NCBI GenBank assembly: GCA_038232655.1
Contig: JBBSNM010000107.1
Coordinates: 1 to 7,514, forward strand
Direction: 5' to 3'
Length of the DNA stretch: 7,514 nt
DNA from: JACCVL01 sp038232655
GTDB taxonomy: Bacteria > Actinomycetota > Actinomycetes > Propionibacteriales > Nocardioidaceae
Part shown: positions 5,077 to 7,514 of the stretch, piece by piece
How the letters are laid out: the number at the start of each line of letters is the position of its first letter
Numbering within the stretch: the first letter of the stretch is position 1
Translations under genes and position numbers: made by a program
Notes under the pieces: generated by a model
Databases searched by the model: none
Told to the model about the DNA's origin: nothing
What the model saw: the letters and a program-made list of their open reading frames with translations, nothing else

Positions 5077-7405
5077 GCCTGCCGGCACGGCCCGCGTCTA
5101 CCTGCATGTCGGCGTGCCCAAGACCGGCACCACGTTCATCCAGGACGTGTTGTGGCGCGGTCGGAACCGGCTGGCACGCGACGGCGTGTGCTACCCGCTG
5201 CGGCGTCGCAGCGAGCACTTCGCGGCCACCATGGACCTGCGCGGCGCCAGCTGGGGCGGACGCCACAACCCCGAGTGGGACGGCACCTGGGACCGGTTGG
5301 CAGCCACCGTCGCCGAGTCCGGCGCCGCGATCGGGCTGATCTCCGGTGAGCTGCTCGCCGCCGCCGACCGTGCGGCGGTGGCCAGGGCGGTGGCTTCGTT
5401 TCCCGACCGCGAGGTGCACGTCGTCCTCACCGTCCGCGACCTGGCCCGCCAGCTGGTTTCCGGGTGGCAGGAGCAGGTCAAGCATCGCGTGTCGGTGCCG
5501 TTGGACGACTTCGTGGCGGGCTGTCTCGGTGACCCGTCCGCCGGTGAACGTGCACGTCGGCTGGCCGAGCGGTTCTGGCAGCTGCACGACATCGGCGAGG
5601 TGGCGCAGCGGTGGTCGTCCGCGGTGCCCGCCGATCGGCTGCATCTGGCCACGGTGCCGCCGCAGGGCGCCGGTCGGCGCGGCGAGCTGTGGGAACGCTT
5701 CGCCGCCGTGACCCACATCGACCCGGACCTCGGGCGGGTCGACACTGCCCGCCCGAACGCCTCCCTCGGCGCGGCCGAGGCGGAGTTCCTGCGGCGCTAC
5801 AACTCCACCCGGGCCGGTGGCATCTCCCCGCCGCACTACGACCAGGTCGTGCGGGCGCTGCTTGCCGAGAAGGTGCTGGCGGGGGCGAACGGGCCGCCGC
5901 TCGGCTTGCCGGGCCGCTTCGCCGACGCGGTGCACGAGCGATCGGCGCAGCTGGTCGGCACGGTCGCCGCTGGGGGGTACGACGTGGTCGGCGACCTCGA
6001 TGACCTGCTGCCCGACGCCGATGCGCTGCGCTCGACAGCTGCGGACGTGGTCGACGACGCCTCGCTGGCGGAGGTCTCGGTGCGGGCAACCACCGGGCTG
6101 CTAACCGAGCTGGGTCCGCTGCAGCGCAGGCTCCGGAGCCGACACGGCAGCCCGCCCCGGCCGTCCGGCGGCGCCGACGAGCCCGACCCGTCTCGACGGG
6201 GTGGGCGGCTGCCGGGACCACCGCCGGAGCAGGACGTGCCACCCGGACCGGTGTTCATGCACATCGGGGCACCCAAGACGGGCACCACGTACCTGCAGGA
6301 CCTGATGTGGCACCGCCGGCACGAACTGGCCGGGGCCGGCGTGCGGTTCGTCCGCCGCCGCTACGGCGACCACTACCAGGCCAGCCTCGACCTCCGCGAG
6401 GTCAAGACCCGCCCGCCGGAGGCGCAGGGGATGTGGGCTCGGGTGGCGGCGGGCACCATGCACTGGCCCGGGCCGTCGGTGATCTCCCACGAGCTGTTCG
6501 CCGCCGCCCGCCCCGCGCACGTGGCGCGCGCTCTCGACTCGCTGGGCCCTGGCAGGGTGCACGTCGTCTACACGGTGCGCGACCTGTGGGGTCTGCTGGC
6601 AGCGGAGTGGCAGGAGTCGACCAAGCATGGCCGGTCGCTGTCGTTCGAGCAGTACCTGCACGACGTCCTCGACCGTCGCCAGGACGGCGTCGTCGGACGC
6701 TGGTTCTGGTCGGTGCACGATGCGGTCGGTGTGCTCGAGAGGTGGGGACACGACCTGCCGCCCGAGCGCGTACACGTCATCACCGTGCCGCCCGCCGGCG
6801 CCGACCCCGACCTGCTGTGGGCCCGTTTCGCCGGTGTCGTCGGCATCGACCCCACCGCCGTCGCCGTGCCCGGTGTCGCCGACCCGGTGCGCCCCAACGA
6901 ATCGCTCGGGTCCGCGGAGGTGACGTTCCTGCGGCTCGTCAACGAGCAGCTCGGCGGCCGCGACGGCGCGCTGCCCGCCGGCGAGCATGCCGGCTACGTC
7001 AAGTCGCTGCTCGCCCAGCAGATCCTTGCCGGTCGGCCGGGCAAGACCCGCTACGCGCCGCCGCCCGAGCGCTTCGCGCTGGTGAGCGAGCTGGCGCAGC
7101 AGCAGGTGGCCGGGTTGCGGGCGGCGGGCTACCGGGTGGTGGGCGACCTTGATGACCTGTTGCCCAGCCAGCCCGGCGCAGCCGGTGGCGATCCCGACCA
7201 GGTGGCAGCCGACCTGCTCGTCGAGGTGGGCCTGGACGCGGTGGCCGGGTTGGTGCAGCGGGCGGTGCGGATGCGCAATGCGCACGGGCGTGGCAACGTC
7301 CCTCAAGCCCCCCAGCAGCGCGCAGGGGGTCTGCGCGGCAGGTTGATCGCGGCGGGCAGAGCCGTCCGGCGTACCGTCGAAGGAAAGGCAGGGAAGCCGC
7401 AGTGA
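5069..7405 (+). CDS. Two-domain (fused) sulfotransferase-like protein, tandem units C1 and C2
   Basis: This 778-residue protein contains two full copies of the family domain. C1 (about 8-350) has GVPKTGTTFIQ (15-25), His50 in HFAATMDLRG, Glu94 in SGELL, RDLARQLVS (Arg123, Ser131), WQEQVK (133-138), RPNASLG and YDVVGDLDDLLP (304-315). C2 (about 393-725) has GAPKTGTTYLQ (400-410), His435 in HYQASLDLRE, Glu475 in SHELF, RDLWGLLAA (Arg504, Ala512), WQESTK (514-519), RPNESLG and YRVVGDLDDLLP (688-699). Only C1 keeps the Ser of the 3'-phosphate site. The domains are joined by a Pro/Arg/Gly-rich linker (about 355-393) resembling the basic tails that end A and C. A GTG with ribosome-binding site at the junction suggests descent from two genes. 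ATG 5069 was chosen because it overlaps gene B's stop and gives a start like the other units; its own Shine-Dalgarno is weak, so coupling to B is likely. The protein ends in a basic tail, and its stop overlaps gene D by 4 nt. Two domains in one chain could form an internal dimer or have two acceptor specificities. Confidence 0.86.
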   Translation: MAEPAGTARVYLHVGVPKTGTTFIQDVLWRGRNRLARDGVCYPLRRRSEHFAATMDLRGASWGGRHNPEWDGTWDRLAATVAESGAAIGLISGELLAAADRAAVARAVASFPDREVHVVLTVRDLARQLVSGWQEQVKHRVSVPLDDFVAGCLGDPSAGERARRLAERFWQLHDIGEVAQRWSSAVPADRLHLATVPPQGAGRRGELWERFAAVTHIDPDLGRVDTARPNASLGAAEAEFLRRYNSTRAGGISPPHYDQVVRALLAEKVLAGANGPPLGLPGRFADAVHERSAQLVGTVAAGGYDVVGDLDDLLPDADALRSTAADVVDDASLAEVSVRATTGLLTELGPLQRRLRSRHGSPPRPSGGADEPDPSRRGGRLPGPPPEQDVPPGPVFMHIGAPKTGTTYLQDLMWHRRHELAGAGVRFVRRRYGDHYQASLDLREVKTRPPEAQGMWARVAAGTMHWPGPSVISHELFAAARPAHVARALDSLGPGRVHVVYTVRDLWGLLAAEWQESTKHGRSLSFEQYLHDVLDRRQDGVVGRWFWSVHDAVGVLERWGHDLPPERVHVITVPPAGADPDLLWARFAGVVGIDPTAVAVPGVADPVRPNESLGSAEVTFLRLVNEQLGGRDGALPAGEHAGYVKSLLAQQILAGRPGKTRYAPPPERFALVSELAQQQVAGLRAAGYRVVGDLDDLLPSQPGAAGGDPDQVAADLLVEVGLDAVAGLVQRAVRMRNAHGRGNVPQAPQQRAGGLRGRLIAAGRAVRRTVEGKAGKPQ
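6226..6238 (+). promoter_or_regulatory. Internal ribosome-binding site and in-frame GTG at the C1/C2 junction
   Basis: GGAG at 6226-6229 is followed after 6 nt by an in-frame GTG at 6236-6238 (codon 390 of gene C). Starting here gives MPPGPVFMHIGAPKTGTT, the normal beginning of a family member, and a 389-residue product close in size to units A and B. It is either a fossil start from before the fusion or a working internal initiation site that yields a free C2 protein. GGAG also arises by chance in such GC-rich DNA. Confidence 0.45.
7390..7396 (+). promoter_or_regulatory. Ribosome-binding site of gene D
   Basis: AGGGAAG precedes the GTG at 7402 by 5 nt (7 nt from AGGGA), inside the last codons of gene C. 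It supports the GTGA overlap start. Confidence 0.6.
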
Positions 7406-7514
7406 CCGGCACGGTCTACCTCCACGTTGGCCCGCACAAGACCGGGACGACATACGTCCAGGGGTTGTTGATGCGCAACTGCGAGCGGCTCATCGAGCAG
7501 GGCGTCCTGTACCC
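7402..7514 (+). CDS. Sulfotransferase-like protein, tandem unit D (N-terminal fragment at window edge)
   Basis: GTG at 7402 overlaps the gene C stop in a GTGA arrangement, and 37 complete codons are visible before the edge. The peptide opens MTGTVYLHVG and carries GPHKTGTTYVQ at 10-20, the same phosphosulfate-binding loop as in the upstream units, then a helix (MRNCERLIEQ) and GVLY, as in unit B. The residue before the loop Lys is His instead of the Pro found in the four other units. This is at least the fifth unit of the array, and the operon continues beyond the window. The 3'-phosphate site and C-terminal signature cannot be assessed. Confidence 0.8.
   Translation, partial: MTGTVYLHVGPHKTGTTYVQGLLMRNCERLIEQGVLY

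Noticed and set aside
2464..5088. Upstream extension of the glycosyltransferase frame, giving a 1537-residue minus-strand ORF
   Set aside because: Above 2463 the frame is antisense to the sulfotransferase genes, has low-complexity His/Gln/Gly/Arg composition and no GlfT2 similarity, and a GTG with a good ribosome-binding site sits at 2463.
4976..5935. 319-residue minus-strand ORF opposite C1
   Set aside because: It is antisense to conserved family motifs and shows no domain features of its own.
6101..7453. 450-residue minus-strand ORF opposite C2
   Set aside because: It mirrors the codon pattern of the clear two-domain gene, has shadow-like His/Gly/Arg-rich composition and no recognisable motif.
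1..7514. CRISPR array, insertion sequence, attachment site
   Set aside because: No short regularly spaced repeats, no transposase motifs and no terminal inverted repeats were seen; the repeated blocks are coding paralogy.

Overview
The DNA is very GC-rich. Its genes are tightly packed, use GTG as well as ATG starts, and overlap at their ends. The best-recognised gene encodes a GlfT2-type galactofuranosyltransferase. Together these point to a chromosomal segment of a high-GC actinobacterium that carries a galactan-type cell-envelope polymer. I cannot name the genus from the sequence.

Layout. The left third (1-2463) is on the minus strand: a GlfT2-like glycosyltransferase (475-2463), followed 18 bp later by the N-terminal part of a membrane-anchored SGNH/GDSL hydrolase (456 down to the window edge). 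A 111-bp divergent intergenic region (2464-2574) holds a near-perfect 23-bp inverted repeat and presumably both promoters. The right two thirds (2575-7514) are a plus-strand operon of sulfotransferase-like genes with almost no intergenic space: gene A (2575-3792), gene B (3808-5076), gene C (5069-7405, two complete copies of the domain in one polypeptide) and the start of gene D (7402 to the edge). The window therefore holds five tandem units of one paralogous family: A, B, C1, C2 and D.

Each unit opens with a strand followed by G-x-[P/H]-K-T-G-T-T, the 5'-phosphosulfate-binding loop of PAPS-dependent sulfotransferases. The four complete units also have an R-D-[LF] 3'-phosphate-site segment, an invariant W-Q-E-x-x-K, and a shared C-terminal V-V-G-D-L-D-[DE]-L signature. 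B and C1 keep the Ser expected eight residues after the Arg, while A and C2 have Ala there. Gene C looks like a fusion of two formerly separate genes: an in-frame GTG with a well-spaced GGAG still sits at the domain junction.

Working model (inference). The glycosyltransferase builds or extends a galactofuranose-containing envelope glycan, the SGNH hydrolase may edit acyl groups on an envelope or extracellular substrate, and the divergent sulfotransferase array may decorate the same or a neighbouring polymer. Neither the acceptor nor enzymatic activity can be read from the DNA.
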